Below, piece by piece: positions 1 through 13,700 of a stretch of DNA of 64,000 nucleotides (its first letter is position 1; the number at the start of each line of letters is the position of its first letter). The notes below the pieces were generated by a model. The model was not told where the DNA came from, did not search any database, and saw nothing but the letters and a program-made list of their open reading frames with translations. The stretch comes from Emydura subglobosa (lineage: Eukaryota; Chordata; Testudines; Chelidae), in the NCBI GenBank assembly GCA_007922225.1, contig ML680005.1, positions 1,389,525-1,453,524 on the forward strand, written 5' to 3'. A program made the position numbers and the translations under genes.

Positions 1-225
1 GTCAGTGCACCGCACTGCCCTGCACTGCAATGTGTTGCACTGCCCCGCAACTCAGTGAAATGTAACACAACACACCACACCGCACTGCGATGGAATACAA
101 TGCACTGCACTGCAGTGCAATACAGTACAACACAACACAACGCACTGCACTGAGATGGAATACTATGCAACGCACCACACCAGACTGCAGTGCAATAAAA
201 CACAACTCAGCGCACCACAATTCAA
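1..225. repeat. Degenerate pentamer-like tandem repeat
   Basis: The first ~225 bases are built from variants of short CTGCA, CACTG and ACAAC words (for example TGCACTGCAATG and ACAACACAACACAACG), with no coding signal. A similar short tract with the same ACACAACTCAG word recurs near 1.24 kb. It is probably part of a longer satellite-like array extending left of the window, inside or beyond an SSPO intron. Confidence 0.7.
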
Positions 226-250
226 CTGTGATAGCTCTGCTAGCCAGGGA

Positions 251-269
251 ACTACAACTCCCATCGCCC
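251..269 (+). promoter_or_regulatory. Possible ZNF143/SBS-like motif
   Basis: ACTACAACTCCCA matches the core of the ZNF143/THAP11 element (ACTACAAYTCCCA), but the 3' part of the motif (GCATGC) is not matched. There is no gene start nearby in the window, so it may be chance or an intronic relic. Confidence 0.25.
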
Positions 270-1240
270 CCTTCCCCAGCACACCCCCTTCCTCCTGGCC
301 AGGGGGTCGGTGGTGGGTCCTGCGTTGAGCCAGGCCAGGCCGGAGCGGGCTGGGCTCTGCTCCCGCACGGTGAGTGAGGGGCTCTGCTCAGAGATACGTG
401 GCTGGATGCACAGAAGCTGCCGAGGAACCGTCTGCAGCGCCACGGGTGGCTGCCACATCCCAGCCTGTGCCGGTCCGGCCCGTGCGGGGCGTGGGGAGCA
501 GCAGCAGGGAGCCCGTGCAGACGGGCCCCAATGAGACACGACTGAGCCTGGCCTGGAGACCCGCACGCCCTCGTTTGCTGGGACAGACCGGCCTGGGAAC
601 GTGGCTTTCGACCCGCCTACAAGGCCACCCCTCTCCGGAGGCTGATTTGTCTCACCTAGCCCCAAGTTTCACCTCACTGAAAATCTTCTGGCTTATAAAA
701 TCAGCCGTGAGAATACGGACGTGTCCCAGTACCACAGCTGAACCCCGGCTTCCCGTCTCATCTCTGCCCTGCGAATGCCGCGCTCAGCCTGTGTCCAGCA
801 GGCAGAGCAGTGCCAACGGGCCACGGGCCGCGGCATTTCAGTCCGGGCTGACTCCGTTACGTAGCTGCGGTACATCTAGGCACCTCTTGAGATGAGTCGA
901 GGGCCCCTGGAAGATCTGGGCGGGTCCCGCGGGATATGGTGCCCCTGGGTGAGAGCCACCGGCCTGAAGAGGCTGGCTTTGCACCGGCCGGCCCGAGGGC
1001 CAGCCAGCAACCCCCTAGCGCTGACTTCTGCACCCATTCGAGTCCCCGCACCGGGCACCTGCCACCCTTCCCGTTCCCGCCAGGCCAGTGCTGGTCCCCG
1101 AGCCAGGTGTGGGGCCAGGCCCAGCGGCCCCACGGCCTCGCTGCTCAGGTTGCGGCTGGCTGCGGGGCGGGGGATATCGCGGCGCTGGGCAGCCGTATTC
1201 ACACCCCATGAAATCACACCGCAGAGCAGACTGCAAACGC

Positions 1241-1274
1241 ACACCACACAACACAACACAACACAACACAACTC
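1241..1274. repeat. (ACAAC)n microsatellite
   Basis: About seven near-perfect ACAAC units inside the SSPO intron, sharing the terminal ACACAACTCAG word with the array at the left end of the window. Confidence 0.8.
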
Positions 1275-1478
1275 AGTGCAGCACGGCGGGGACCCCAGCC
1301 CCCACTCGCCCCACGGCAGGGACCCCAGCCTGCCTCCCCCCCGCTCGCCCCATGGCTGGGTTACTCCGGACCCTGCTCCCCGCTCATCTCACAGGTGGGG
1401 GACCCAGCCCCCTCAGTCACCCCCATGGCTGGAAACCCCGCCCCTCCCCCGCTCGTCTGGCAGATCCCGGCCCCCCAC

Positions 1479-1735
1479 CTCTCAGGAGGTGCACCACGGT
1501 GTCCCCGAGCAGCACCACGACGGACTTGGTGCAGGTGACGCCGCTGCTGCCGCAGGGCACGTTCTCGGCGGTGACGGCGAAGAGGCCGCCGGCCTCGCGG
1601 GCCAGGACGTACTCGCAGTCGCCCAGGAAGGAGAAGGCGCGCCCGTCGAAGGTGACGTAGTGGGGGTCCCCCGTGGCCACGCAGGTGCCCGCGCACTCCT
1701 GGCTGCTGCACTGCCAGCGCCGGCTCCGGCACACG
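1479..1735 (-). CDS. SSPO: SSPO exon 20, start of vWD3
   Basis: Codes [15 protein letters not shown] and [16 protein letters not shown], the opening of the third vWD domain, then [13 protein letters not shown] and VVHLLRG. Phase 1 donor GTGGGG; the rest of vWD3 is outside the window. Confidence 0.93.
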
Positions 1736-4700
1736 CTGCGGGGCGACGCAGACGGGTGTCAGGGCGCGGCCCCGGGTCCCGCCGGCCCCCCCCCCGGGCC
1801 TGGGCACGGCTCCGGCACGTCCCACCGAGCCGGCCCAGCCCCCCCTCCACACCGGCCCGGCACCCCCACCCCCTCAGCTCCACGCGGCCGCCCCGGTCCG
1901 GGCAGCCAGGCAGGAGGGGCTGGGGGCGCGGGACCCCCAGGTGAACCTACCAGGTGTTGCAGTCCTTGAGGATGGTGTCGTTGGGCTGGTACAGCCGGCC
2001 GTTGTGGTGGCAGGGACACTCCTCCGGGTGGACGCAGCGCTCGTTCTGGGGGCAGGAGGAAGGGGTGCGTGAGAATGTCCCCGAGACCCAGAGGTCCCAG
2101 GAGAGGGGCGGGGCGGCTGGTCTGCTGCGGGCCGCCTGGCTGGGGTGAGCAGGTTTCGGAGGGGAAGGGGCTCCGCTGGGAGTGGGGATCCAGCCCAGCT
2201 CCTCTCCACGGCCGGAACCCAAGCTGGGGGTGAGCCCAGCTGCCTGGAGGTGACAGGTCTCCCGTCCCCCAGCCTGCTGCCTACGGAGCGGCTCCCCTGC
2301 CGGAGGGGCTCTGCCCCGTTTGGAAGGGCTGGGAAGGGTCCCGGCTCGGTCACAAAGTGGGCATGTTTTGTCAGGATTTTATGAGCCTGTCTGTGCCTCA
2401 GTTTCCCCCGATGCGCTGCAGGGTTACCCGGTGGCGGGGGGGGGGAGGCTGACAGACATGGGGGTGGCTGTCCCCTGGGTGTCTGGGCCTTGCCCCCGTC
2501 TTAGTGGAGCATCTGAGAAGACACTGGTGAACCCAACTGTCCAGACATGGACCCCCAGCTCCCAGCCTCCCAGAGGGAGACAGACCCTCCCAGCCCCTGA
2601 CTCTCCGCAGGGGGCTGAACAACAATCCCCAGCTGGAGAACAGAGGACGAGGGGCGGGGGAAGAGTTGGGGGCTGGCAGGAGTCGCGGCTCCCACCTGGA
2701 GTCTGACCAAGGCAGGCAGACGGACGGACAGAGCTGGAGCCAAGGGTTCCCCACGGCCGGGCTGGGCGCAGGGCTGACCGGGACGGGCGGCACTTTACCG
2801 CCATCGCTCTGGGCTACCCCACGGCCGCCTGCGCCGGGCGCCCGTCAGCCGAGAGCCCGGCTGGTGCCCGCGCTGGCCGCGTGGCCCTGCAGACACTGGC
2901 AGTGGGGGCTGCTCCCTGCGGCTGGGCCGGTCTCCCCCAGGGTCCGTCTCTGGGGGGCAGGGGGCTGCAGGCGCAGGGTCCAGCCCGAGGGGGGGTGAGG
3001 CCATGTGGCTCACGCTGGAGGAAGAGCGGGAGCCCAGGGGGCCTGGCCCGGTGAAGGGGCCCCCCAGAGACCGCCCCAAAGCCGGGTGCTCAGCCCCGAT
3101 CCTGAGGGTCCGCGACAGGCTCTCGCTGCCCCACTGCCCCTCTGGACCCGGCTCACAGCGAGAACTGCGAGGGCCAGCGTCCCCCGTGCCAGGCCATGCT
3201 CCTCCCGACCTCCCAGGCTGCGGGCAGGGCCCAGGGCGGGCCCGGGAGACTCACGAGGAAGACGGTGCCCGGCGGGCAGACGCAGCCGTCGGAGAGGCCC
3301 GGGCAGCTCAGGTTGCCCTCGGGGGTGTCGCAGGTGTGCAGGCAGGAGCCGTAGGCGAACACCAGCTCGCCGGGGCAGAAGGCGGCTTCGGGGCAGCTGT
3401 CGTGGGTGCAGTTCCAGACCCCGCCCGCGCAGAGGCTGAAAGGCAGCAGGCCGTGCAGGGACGGAGTCAGGGGGCGCCCGAGGGGAGGGATCAGACCCGC
3501 CACAGCAGCGCACGAGCCGCCGGGCGGGGGACGCTTTCCTCGCCCCGTCCCATCCCCGCCCGCTGCAGGTTCCCGCGCCCTCCCCTGACGCGGCTGGGAC
3601 TGGGCAAGACACCGGGCCAGACGGGCCCCTGCTGATCCGCTCTGGCGGTTCCTGCGTGAAACCCGCTCTGCCCGGGGCAGCCCCGGCCCGCAGGCTCTGG
3701 TACCTTCCCTCCAGGTGCCCGGGCGGGTGGGGGGCGCAGCCGGAAGAAGGCGGCTCCCTGCGCAGTCCGCCCCGGCCTGCACAAGACTCGCGCCACCCGG
3801 GAAGTGGGCACGTCCCGAGGGGCTGGCTCAGGCGCGGTGCAGCCCCTGGCCCCCGAGTCCCTGCCCTGCAGCCCGCGGGCTCCCCACTTCTCAGCCCTTT
3901 GCAGAGTGTACATGGTGCCGCCGGAGCCACGGGATGGGGGGGCAGCCGTGGTGACCCTCACCCAGGTCAGGTGGCCTCACCTCCGCCCAGCGCCCGGGGA
4001 GCCAGCCTGTCCTCCCACTGCTCCAAACTGAACACCCCCTCCCTGCAGCCCAGCGCCCCTAGCGCCACACAGGGGTCAGCCCCGACTGAGGGGAGACCCC
4101 CCAGGAGATCTCCCAGCCAGGCACTAGCCCCGTTTAGCTAGAGAACCCCCAGGGCCGCGCTGGGAGATTGCCAGGCTCCCGCGCTGACTGTGCCTCCCCC
4201 AGGCCAGGACCCTCCCAGAGCCTGCCCCCAGCTCTCCCGGAGCGCGGTGAGCGTCCGTGGCCGACGCCACGTGCGGGGTGAGAGCCGGCGTCATGTGGCA
4301 GAGACATTCAATGAAATCAACCTATCCTGCAGTGCCAGCAGAAACAGGCCATAGGGTGATTTCATCAGACACCTCCTACCACCAGCTCTCCCAGCCTCTG
4401 CCATCCTCTCACCGCACGGTCCTACCCCTGCCGGGGATCAGCTCACGCCCGGACCCGGGCAGGCTGGCCACCCCAGTGCATCCCTGCAGGCATCGCTCAG
4501 CGAGCCCAAACCCTGCTCTGAACTCCGCGAAGCCATTATCCTGGGGCAGTGAGTTCCGCAGGTGCACGTGTGACGAGAAGCCGTGCTCCGCTCGTCGAAG
4601 TGGGGGGACATGGGCTGGGCGTCCTGCCGGGGCCAGCTTCTCCCACGGCAGGATACAAGTAGCCCCCCGGGCAGGTCAGCGGGAGTTACTCCTATCCTGA

Positions 4701-7700
4701 GGGGGAAGGGGCGGGCCCCAGAGGTACCGGCACGGCTCATCGCGTAGCTCCGTTCACGCAGGAGCCCCCAGACAGCAATAGCTATGGTCTGAGCTGGGTC
4801 AGAGGGAACCGGCATCCCCTAGTGGGGACAGGCCCCGTCTCCCATTCCCCACCCCCCAGGAGCCAGCCAGTCCCGGCCCCCATGCTCTGGGCTGGGTGCT
4901 GGTGGCACTGGGCCATCTCCAATCTCCCGGCACTGACTCCAGGCCGCAGAGCCCCAGGCCCCCAGCCTGGCCGACACAGCTCAGCGGGCGGTGCTGGCGC
5001 AGGGGGCCCCAGGGCACCCCCCTCGCTGCCCCCGGACGGGCGGGCAGGGCTACGCACCAGGCATTGCAGCTCCGGCGGATCCGGCTGCCGGGAGGGTAGG
5101 TCTCCGCCCCGTGCAGGCAGGGGCACGCGCCCGGCGGGACGCACTGCCCGCCGTCGTCCAGCACCAGCCCCTCGGGGCAGTTGCAGCCGGCCACGCACAG
5201 GTCCAGGGCCCGGCAGGAGCCGGCCTCCCCCCCGCGCAGGTCAGCGCAGCTCTTCCCGCACGGGGTGCTGCACTCCTGGTACACCTGCCCCCCGCTGCAG
5301 GACACCCCTGGGGGGAGAGAAAGAGGGGGGCAGGGTGCCTCCAGCTTCCGCACTGAGACCTGCCCCGCTCCCCACCCCCCCCAACTCCCCAGAGCCCCTC
5401 CCCCACCCATTGTACCCCACCCGCCCACCGACTCCAGAGCCCACCCCCCACCCATCCATCACCCCCCCCGGACATGCCCAGCGCCCGCGGCCCCGCGGAG
5501 CGGCCACTCACCACAGAAGGTCTGGTTCCTCCAGGGCACGGGGGCCCCCTCCTGGGCGCACTGCCGGGCGTAGGCTGCCAGGGCGCCGCACAGACAGTCC
5601 CGGCCGGCGGCACAGCCGCACAGCTCGTGCAGGCAGAGCTGGTAGTAGGGCGCCCGCTCCACCCGGTCGTGGCAGGGCTGCGGGGCAGGGCAGGGGCGTC
5701 ACCGAGGGGGTCTCCGCTGGAGGCGCCCCCCACTCGCGGGCGGTTCAGAACCGAGCCCCGGCACACGGCTAGCACACGGGCAGACAGACGCACAGCCAGG
5801 GCCGGTCCCGTGACCCCGCCATACGCGTGCGACACCAACACACGGGGCATTGAGCGCCCGCGGGGCAGGCGCACACCGGAGACGTCCCGACAGGCTCACG
5901 CCCGTGCCAGAGGCAGGGGGCAAACGCTCCTGGGCCCGCCCCCTCCCCGGCCGACGTGTGCACGGATGCGATGCCCATCGCCACGGCGTCTGGTCCCCCT
6001 CCCCACCCCCCGCGGCCTGCCGGGGCCAGCACCTGGAAGGCGGAGCCGTGGAGGACGGCGCAGGCGGCCTCGGCGAAGGCCCGGTGCTGGGCGTAGGTAT
6101 CGCAGGGGTCGAAGGCGAAGGCGCCGAGCGCGGGACACTCGCCGGCCGCCCGGAACTTGTCGGCGAAGGCGGCGACGCTGGACTCCACGTCCCCGGCCGG
6201 GGTGGTGAACTCGTCCTGCTGGTTCCAGTTGTAGGTGCCGCACAGGCCCCGCACCTGCCGGGGGGCAGGGGGGTGTGAGGGTGCCAGCCCAGAGCCGGGG
6301 CAGGCGGGGAGCCCGGGCTGGGCCTTTCCCCCAGGCTCCCTGCTGGTGCCAGCTTTGGGGGCGGCCACAGACTCCTGCCCCACGGGGCTGAGACCCACCC
6401 GCTCTCCCACGGCTGGGCCCCCGTCCCCTCCCGCCTGTGTGGGGGGCTGTCAGGAGTGGGGCGCACTGGGCCTCACCTTGCCGGCGAAGCTGGGCTGGAG
6501 GGTGATGTAGGCGGCGGGGTGCTCCAGCCCCCACAGCACGTGGGCCCCGAAGGTCTGGAGCAGCAGGAAGGAGGAGGAGGCCCGGCGGATGCTCAGGTCA
6601 GCGCTGACGAAGGGCAGGGCCACCTCCTGCCCGTTCACCGCCACGTCCCCTGCAGCGAGGAGACGGGAGATGTGTGGGGCCAGGGAGAACCGGACGGGTC
6701 CCCTGCCCCCCTCCCTGCCCCTCCACCCGTGCCAGCTGCTCCCCCTGCCCTGGGCAGATCAGAGCCAGCCCCAAGCCAGCCAGTCCCCCGCCATGGGGCC
6801 GGAGCAGAGCCAGCGCCCGCCCCGTGTCCCATTCCCAGCCCCCCTGAGCCAGCCAGTCACCCGCCGTGGGGCCGGAGCAGAGCCGGCGCCTTCATAAAGG
6901 GGGAAGGCTCCATCCTGCGTTTCCTGCAATCCCTGCATCCCTGCAGGCTGCCCGTCTCCGCTCCCTGCCCGGCGAAGCAGCTCACCGGTGGTGCGGAGCC
7001 GGGCCGAGCTCCTGTGCGCAGTCACCGTGATGGCCCGGAGGCAGCTCACGGCCCCTTCGCTGCCGCACGCCACCTTCTCCGCGGTGATCAGCAGCTTCCC
7101 GTCCACGAAGTCCTGCCGGGCGACGGTCACGCAGCCGGTGAGGGCCAGCAGCGTGGCCCCAGGGAGCCTCCCCGGTGCTTCCCTCCCACACGCAGAGGGG
7201 GAAGGGACCTGCCCCTCGCTCTCCACTCTGGGGTGCTGCCTGCGCGGGCTGGCTTGCTGGCGAAGGGCTCTGCACCGGTTTGTTATTGTAGGGTCTCTCA
7301 GGAATTGCCCCAGTGCTGGAGTGAAGCGGTGCGGTGAAGTGGGGAGGCTCCATTGCCCATCCTTCGCCCCCCTCATGCCTTGGGATTCCCTTCCTGCACC
7401 TTCCCCCCCCGCCTGGCACCCCAGCTCTCCCAGGCCCCCAGGAGCTCCCAGGGCCCCGGCCCGGCCTGGCCCCTCACCTGCACCAGGGTGTACTCGCAGA
7501 CCCCGTGGAAGGAGTAGCGCTTCTGGTCGAAGGTCACGTAGTGCGGGTCCCCGATCACGGCACACTCGGCCCAGCACTTGTCCTGCGAGCAGTCCCAGCG
7601 CCCGCCCCGGCACGTGCTGCGGGGGCAGGAGACCGGGGGGGTCCAGGTGAGAGGGGGAGCACAGGGTCATGCCGGCTGTCTGAGCCCCCAGCCGCTCCGG

Positions 7701-10700
7701 GGGCCCCCTGCCATACGCTGGGCCGCGGCACGCCCTCTGGGGACGCTGCTGCTGGTGCCGGGGCCCGCTGGGCATCTCTGGGAGACCGCCCGCCACAGGG
7801 ACCCCCCAGTCTCTAGCCTGGTGGGGCTCAGCCGGGGGGTCCCACCCAGGGGTCTCCAGCAGCTCCCACCCGCCTCTCTGGTCCCGCCCAAGTAACTTGG
7901 CTCAGTCCCGCCGGCCCCGAGCCCCCGCGGGTCTCCTCGGACACTGGAGGGAATGACCCCAAAGCTGCTGGGACGAGGAGCTGGCAGCCGGGGCAGCGCG
8001 GGATAGGAAAGGCTGAGAGCCCCCCATCCCGAGCCGGGGGAAGTGGGGTGCAGCAGCTGGAGCTGGGGGGGCCTCAGGAGAAGATTCCTGCCCCCCCTCC
8101 CTGCTCCCCACAGGGCTTTCCTCCCCACGGGGCGCGGTGTGAACGGGGGTGCTGAGCCATGAGGGGAAGCATCTGTCCCACGCCAGCACCGAGGGGCCTG
8201 CGGGGCACAGCCCGGGCGGAGGGAAGGGACGAGCCGGCCCAGGGGCTCTGCCTCTCCGGTGCCCACACCGGCTCCCGGCTGCCCCCCCAGCCGCTCCCCG
8301 CCGGGCCCTCACCATTGGTTGCAGCGCTGCCGGATGGCCTGCCCCGGGGTGTACTTCTGGCGGCGGTGGTAGCAGGGGCAGTCGCCCTCGGGGACGCAGG
8401 CCCCCCCCCTCCAAGTAGAGGCCCGGCGGGCACTCGCAGCCGCTCACACACTCCTCCCGGCAGCGCCCCTCTTCGCCGCTGCCCACGGCGGCACAGCTGG
8501 CCGGGCAGGAGGACACGCAGTCCGAGTACCGCTTGCCCTGGCCACACTGCTTCTCTGCAGGGACACACGGGGCGCCTCAGGACGGCGGGGCCGGCCCCGG
8601 GCTGGCAGCCGGCAGGGCATGGGCACCCGGGGGCCAGCCGTCGGCGTCACCTCCCAGGGAGCACATCCGCCCCGGGGACGCGGCCCCGCCCGTGGCAGAG
8701 CAGCCCGGCGGAGACGCCGTGAGAACCCCGGGGCTGCGGCTCCTTACCCAGCGCCTGAGCTGGAGGCGCTCCTCCCCGCTGACAGCGGTAGTAGGTCCCT
8801 TATCCACGGGCCCCGCCCCTGCAGGGCCGCGCCATTCGCTGCCTCCTGCACACACACCAGGCCCTTCCAGCCCGGGGTGCGCACAGGCCGTCCGCCCGGG
8901 AGACTGAGCGTCTCCGGAGAGTGGGGGGAGGGCACGAATGTGCCGGGGGGGGGCACGCGGGCAGGAGAGTGGGCGCATAGGGGGGCTGGATCGGAGACGG
9001 GTGCGAGGGGCAGGGCGTGGGACCAGTGGGGGGGCGAGCACCATGGCAGGTGGGGTGCGGGCGTGCAGGGGCGAGGGCAGGGGGGGCAGGGGCCCCGGAG
9101 CAGGCCTGGCTGGGGCGCTGCCGGCGGTGGGGGCACATGGCCGCCCCCGAGCCCTACCGCAGAAGCCGGGCCGCCTCCAGTCGAGGTAGAGGTGCTGCTG
9201 CGCGCACTCCCGGGCGTAGCCGGCGAAGGTGTCGCAGACGGCCCCCGCGCCCCCCTGCCCACAGTAGGCCGACAGGCAGGCCTCGAAGAACCCGCCCGGG
9301 TCCACCTGCCGGGAGAGAGGCTGCGTCAGCGGGCGGCAGTGGGGGGCGCGGCGGCCCCCAGAGCTCCCCGGGGAGCTGACACCGCCAGCCCCTGACCTGG
9401 GCGTGGCACCGGCTGAAGGGACTGGCCAGCAGCTTCCGGCACACGGCCTCGGCCTCCGACCGCACGGCGCTCGCCTCCCCGGCCTCGCAGCTGGGTCCCG
9501 CCTCCGCCGCGTCCTGGCACGGGAGCTGCAGCCGGGCAGAGCGGAAACCCCCATCAGTTCTACCCGGCCAGCGGCCCAGTGCCCCCCACAGCCCCCCGGG
9601 GTGCGCACTGCCTGGGGGGAGAGCACCCACACCGCACCCCGTGCCGCCCGGTGCTCCCTCTTGCATTGCTCCGGTGCCGGCGGAAGCGTCTCTGCCGGCT
9701 GCCGCAATGGCCCAGGGTCGCTCCTGGCAGGGTCAGGAACACGCTACACTGGGGGGCAGGAGCCCCAGGGGGTGTCACCCCTTCCCCCTCTCTGGGGTGT
9801 GGGAAGTGACTGCAACAGGGGCACCTGGTCCTGGAGATGGAGCCCCCCCCCGGCCCCAGGTACCTCTGGGCTGGCATCGGGGATCCTCCAGGAATTGCCG
9901 AAGCTGGCGGCAGAGGTGGCCAGGTCCCCTCCCACGCGCAGGAAGTCGTCTGCAAGGCAAAGCGGGCTGGGTGCGGGGAGAGGGCTGGGAGAGGATGCGG
10001 GGAAAGGGAACCCCCCAGGCAGCGGGGCCGGGGCCGTGAGCGCCTCTGCTCCCTGCTCCGCCCCCGGGGAGACGCCTGGGCCGCAGAAGGGCCTGGTCAG
10101 GGGGGTTAAATACCCCTGGGGCACTGGCACCAAGACACGGGCAGGAGCAGCAGAGACGAGCCCGGGGTGCAAGGAGCCTCCCATCCCTCTGCAGCGAGCA
10201 CCCGGAGGGTGGCAGACGGGATCCTGCTGGGCCCGGATCCTGGGACGCAGGGGCTGGGAGTGCCCCATGGCCCCAGCAGGAGGGGCTCGCTTCGGGGCGG
10301 GGGTGCCGAGCGCCGCGGGGGCAGGCGCTCCCAGCCGGGACCGGGCACGTTGCTCACTCACCGGCAGGGTCGTCGTTGTAGAGGCCGCAGAGCCCGCGGG
10401 TGCCGCCCCGCAGCTCCCCGCTGACGCTGACGTAGACCGTGCCGCGCCCGTCGCCCTTCACCCGCACCCCCAGCCCGCTCTCCACGAAGACGAAGTCTCC
10501 GAGCCACCTGACGCTGATCCCTGCGGGGCGGAGGGGGGGAGCTCAGCAGAGCCACATACCTGCCCCCCCCGGCAGCTGATGGGGCCCAGAGACGGGGTGG
10601 GGCTGAGCAGAGGGAACGTGGGCTGCGTCTCAGGCGAGTCCCTGCCAGGAAGATAGAGCCAGCGGGGGGATCCTCCCCGGGTGGGCTGGACGGAGCCCTG

Positions 10701-13700
10701 AGCCATGGAGGGTCTGCCGGGGCCTGGCCTAGGTGTGTCCCGGTTCCCTCCCGTTCCTCCTAGCCGCGCCCCCTCCCCCAATGACCCCAGCAGCCCCTCC
10801 CTGGCCATGCTGGCCGTTCCCACGCCCCCTTCGGCCCAGCACGGCGCCCACTCCCCCAGTCCTGCTCGCGGCGCTCGCTGCTCTCCAGGTCCTGCCACCT
10901 GCTCTGCCCATGAGCGGGACATGGGCCGACCCCGGCGGGTGTCAGGGGAGCGACGTGCCCAGCGCCCAGGGACCCCTGGGAGCCCAGGACACGGGGGCAT
11001 CCGGGGCTCAGCCAGGAGCTGGAGCCGGCAAGGCGGCTGGCACAGTGGGCAGGTTAGAAGCCCTGGAGCAGTGGCTGCTGCCGGCACGGTGGCGTTCCCG
11101 CGGTCCCCCTCACCGTCCTGCAGGAGCGGTTCCCCCTCCGGCACCACGGCCCCGTTCACGGAGACGTTTCGGCCCTGGGCCAGGACCACGTCCAGCCCGA
11201 ACATCATGCGCAGAGCCTGCCGGGGAGCAACGAGTGAGTGAGAGGGTTGCTCTGGGGCGCGGGGATGAGCCCCTGGGACCAGCTGCCCGTGGCGGCGGCA
11301 GAGTCTCCATCGTGCGCCGGCTCCCAGTGCAGACTGGCTACCCCCCAGGAGACGCGGCTGGGCTCGGGCCACGCGGAACCGGCTGAAATTCTCCACCCGG
11401 GAGGCTGGACGCTCCCCGGAGCAGGCGGGTGGGGAACTCCACCGGCCCCTTCCCAGCCAGTCTGCACCCAGGGCTCCCCGGGTACCCCCTCCGCCCCCCG
11501 CCCACTCTCTCTGCTTCTCTCTCCCCTTCCCCCCCCCGAGGCGTCGGCTGGCCCCCGCACCCTGTGGCAGTGCCCGGGGGGGGCGCAGGCCCCGCGGCCG
11601 GAGGAGATGGACACGGCCCAGGTGCCGTCGGCGGCAGCGGCCAGGCTGTAGGTGCAGTCCCCGCGGAAGTGGAAGTGTTTCCCGTCGAAGCTGCGGTAGT
11701 GGAAGCCGGCCCAGGTGGCGCAGGTGGCGAAGAGGTGGGGGCGATGCCGGGGCAGGCCCAGCAGAGCCGTGGGGGGCGAAGGCCGGAGGAGGAAGGGGGC
11801 CGGCAGGTCACCTGCGGAGGAAGAGGGGGACCGATCAGCCAGTGGGCAGGCCGGGGGCCGGCGACACCCACCAGAGCTGCCGCCCCGAGGACCCGCTGTG
11901 GCTTGCCGGGGGGTGGGGGGGTGAAGCCTGGGCTGGGGGCAGCCCGGTAACCGGCGTCTGTGAGGGCTGACGTGGGGGGCTCAGGCTCGACCCCCTGGGT
12001 GGGTGGGTCAGAGCTTCGCTGCCCAGGGCCGGGCGCCAGACCTGGCCAGGCCGCCGTGGGGTCTTTCCGGAGGGTGGCTGCTACCCAGGTGGGGTGGGGG
12101 GGGGGATCTGGGTGCAAGGAGGGGGTCACCGAGAGCACGACGGAGGGAGCAAGGCATGCTGGGAGCTGCCGTCTCCCAGGGGCTGTGGATGTGGAGCCCC
12201 ACAAGGAGCCACGGCCCCACGGACGGGCCGGGGGCACTGCCCTAGGGTGAGCGCAGCCAGGCCCGATCTCAGCGGCGTGGGCGATGGCAGGTGGCAGCCG
12301 GAGGAGCACGTGGCCCAGGGGGTCCCTGCTCACCCCCCCCTGGCCAGCACTCGCCTGGCAGGGGCGGGAAGGGGCAGTGGAGGCAGAGCGGGGCGGAGGC
12401 GTTCTTCCAGCTGCGGCCCCACAGGTGGCGGCAACACTCGGCCATGCTCAGCAGCGACTGGTTTGGGGGGCCCGGGCGCTCCTGGCACTGCCCCGTGGGG
12501 AAGCAGTGCCCCAGGAATGCCTCGCCTGCGGGACGGCCACGGGCACCGGTCAGGGGCGGGGAACGAAGCCGGGCCCCTGCCCTGCCCCAGGGCCTGGGGT
12601 CACCCTCCATCAGGGCACCCCCCGCCCTCCAAAACCCCCGACCCCCCCACGTGGCCGAACGGCTCCTGTGGCCACAGAGGCATCGGAGCCGGGGCAGCTC
12701 CCCAACCCGGGGTACCCAGTGCGGCCCCCAGGGCTCCCTGCAGGGGTGGGGCAGCGCGGACGGGGGCTGATGGCCAAGGCGTTGCGCTGGGCAGCCCAGC
12801 CTGCGGCTCCCCCCGACCCCGGCCCCTCGCCGTGTGCCCGGCTCACCCTCCGTGCAGTGGGGTCCCCTCCAGCCCTCGCAGCAGGCTCGCACCGTGCGGT
12901 TCCACGCCACGGGCCTCGTGTCCGGGGGCCTGCCGGGCAGGGGAGAGGCGCCGTCAGAGACGGGACGGGGGGCAGAGAGACAGAGGCGGGGGCACAGACA
13001 CGGGACGGGGGGCAGAGAGACAGAGACGGGGGCACAGAGACGGGTGGTGCTGTGGGAGTCACCCCGGGCTGAACATCCTTTGGCTTCTTGCTGGCCTCCC
13101 GGATCTCCCCCCCCACCGATCCCCAGCATCTCCTCCCCGCCCCCGCTGGCCGCTCCCCTTGGCCCGGGTGCCCCCCGCGGCGCTGGCCCGGCCCGGCCGC
13201 ACTCACTTGTAGATGTAGCACAGGGCGCCGGGGGGCCCGGCCTGGCTGTAGTGGTCGGCAATGCCCTGGTCCCCGCCGTGGGCCTGGCGCGTCCTCTCCG
13301 GGTCGATGCGCCAGCCGGCCAGGCTGTAGTGGTACATCTCCGCGCAGGGCACCGCCTGCTCCCGCCGGGGGCTCAGCACCTCCTCCTCCAGCACCTGCAC
13401 CGTCCGCTCGCACCAGCGCCTGCCACAGCACAGCCGCTGAGCCCCCCCTCGACAGAGCCCTGGACCCAGGCGTCTGCCCCCCCACCCGGAGTGTGAGCCC
13501 AGACCTCAGCCTGCCAGCCCGGAGCCAAACCCAGGGCACTTGGGGGAAGTTCTGACCCGATCCAGGCCCTGCGCTGAGCCTGGCTCCCCCACCCAGCAGT
13601 GCGGGGTTCGGGCCGCCCAGCCCAGCCCCCCTGGCCAGCGCTCTCATCGGACTCACGGGAGGGGGGGGCTGCTGTGGATTGTCCGGCCCCTGCCCAGCCC

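Larger units (their letters stand above)
1..1478. other. SSPO intron sequence; no exon seen
   Basis: Left of the last recognisable SSPO exon I found no continuation of the third vWD domain on the minus strand, so at least 1.48 kb of intron separates it from the next exon outside the window. Open frames here are GC-driven and resemble nothing. Confidence 0.55.

Noticed and set aside
5050..6534. Long alternative frames on both strands over SSPO exons (for example plus-strand 4822-5772)
   Set aside because: GC-driven shadow frames rich in R, P, G and A with no conserved motifs; the minus-strand exons explain the region.
12140..12175. GGCATGCTGGGAGCTGCCGT as a ZNF143 site in an SSPO intron
   Set aside because: Only half of the consensus is matched (the ACTACA half is missing) and no start site is nearby.
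12338..12348. GC-AG intron donor (CCAG followed by GCGAGT) for SSPO exon 4
   Set aside because: The downstream GTGAGC donor keeps phase with exon 5; the GC donor does not.
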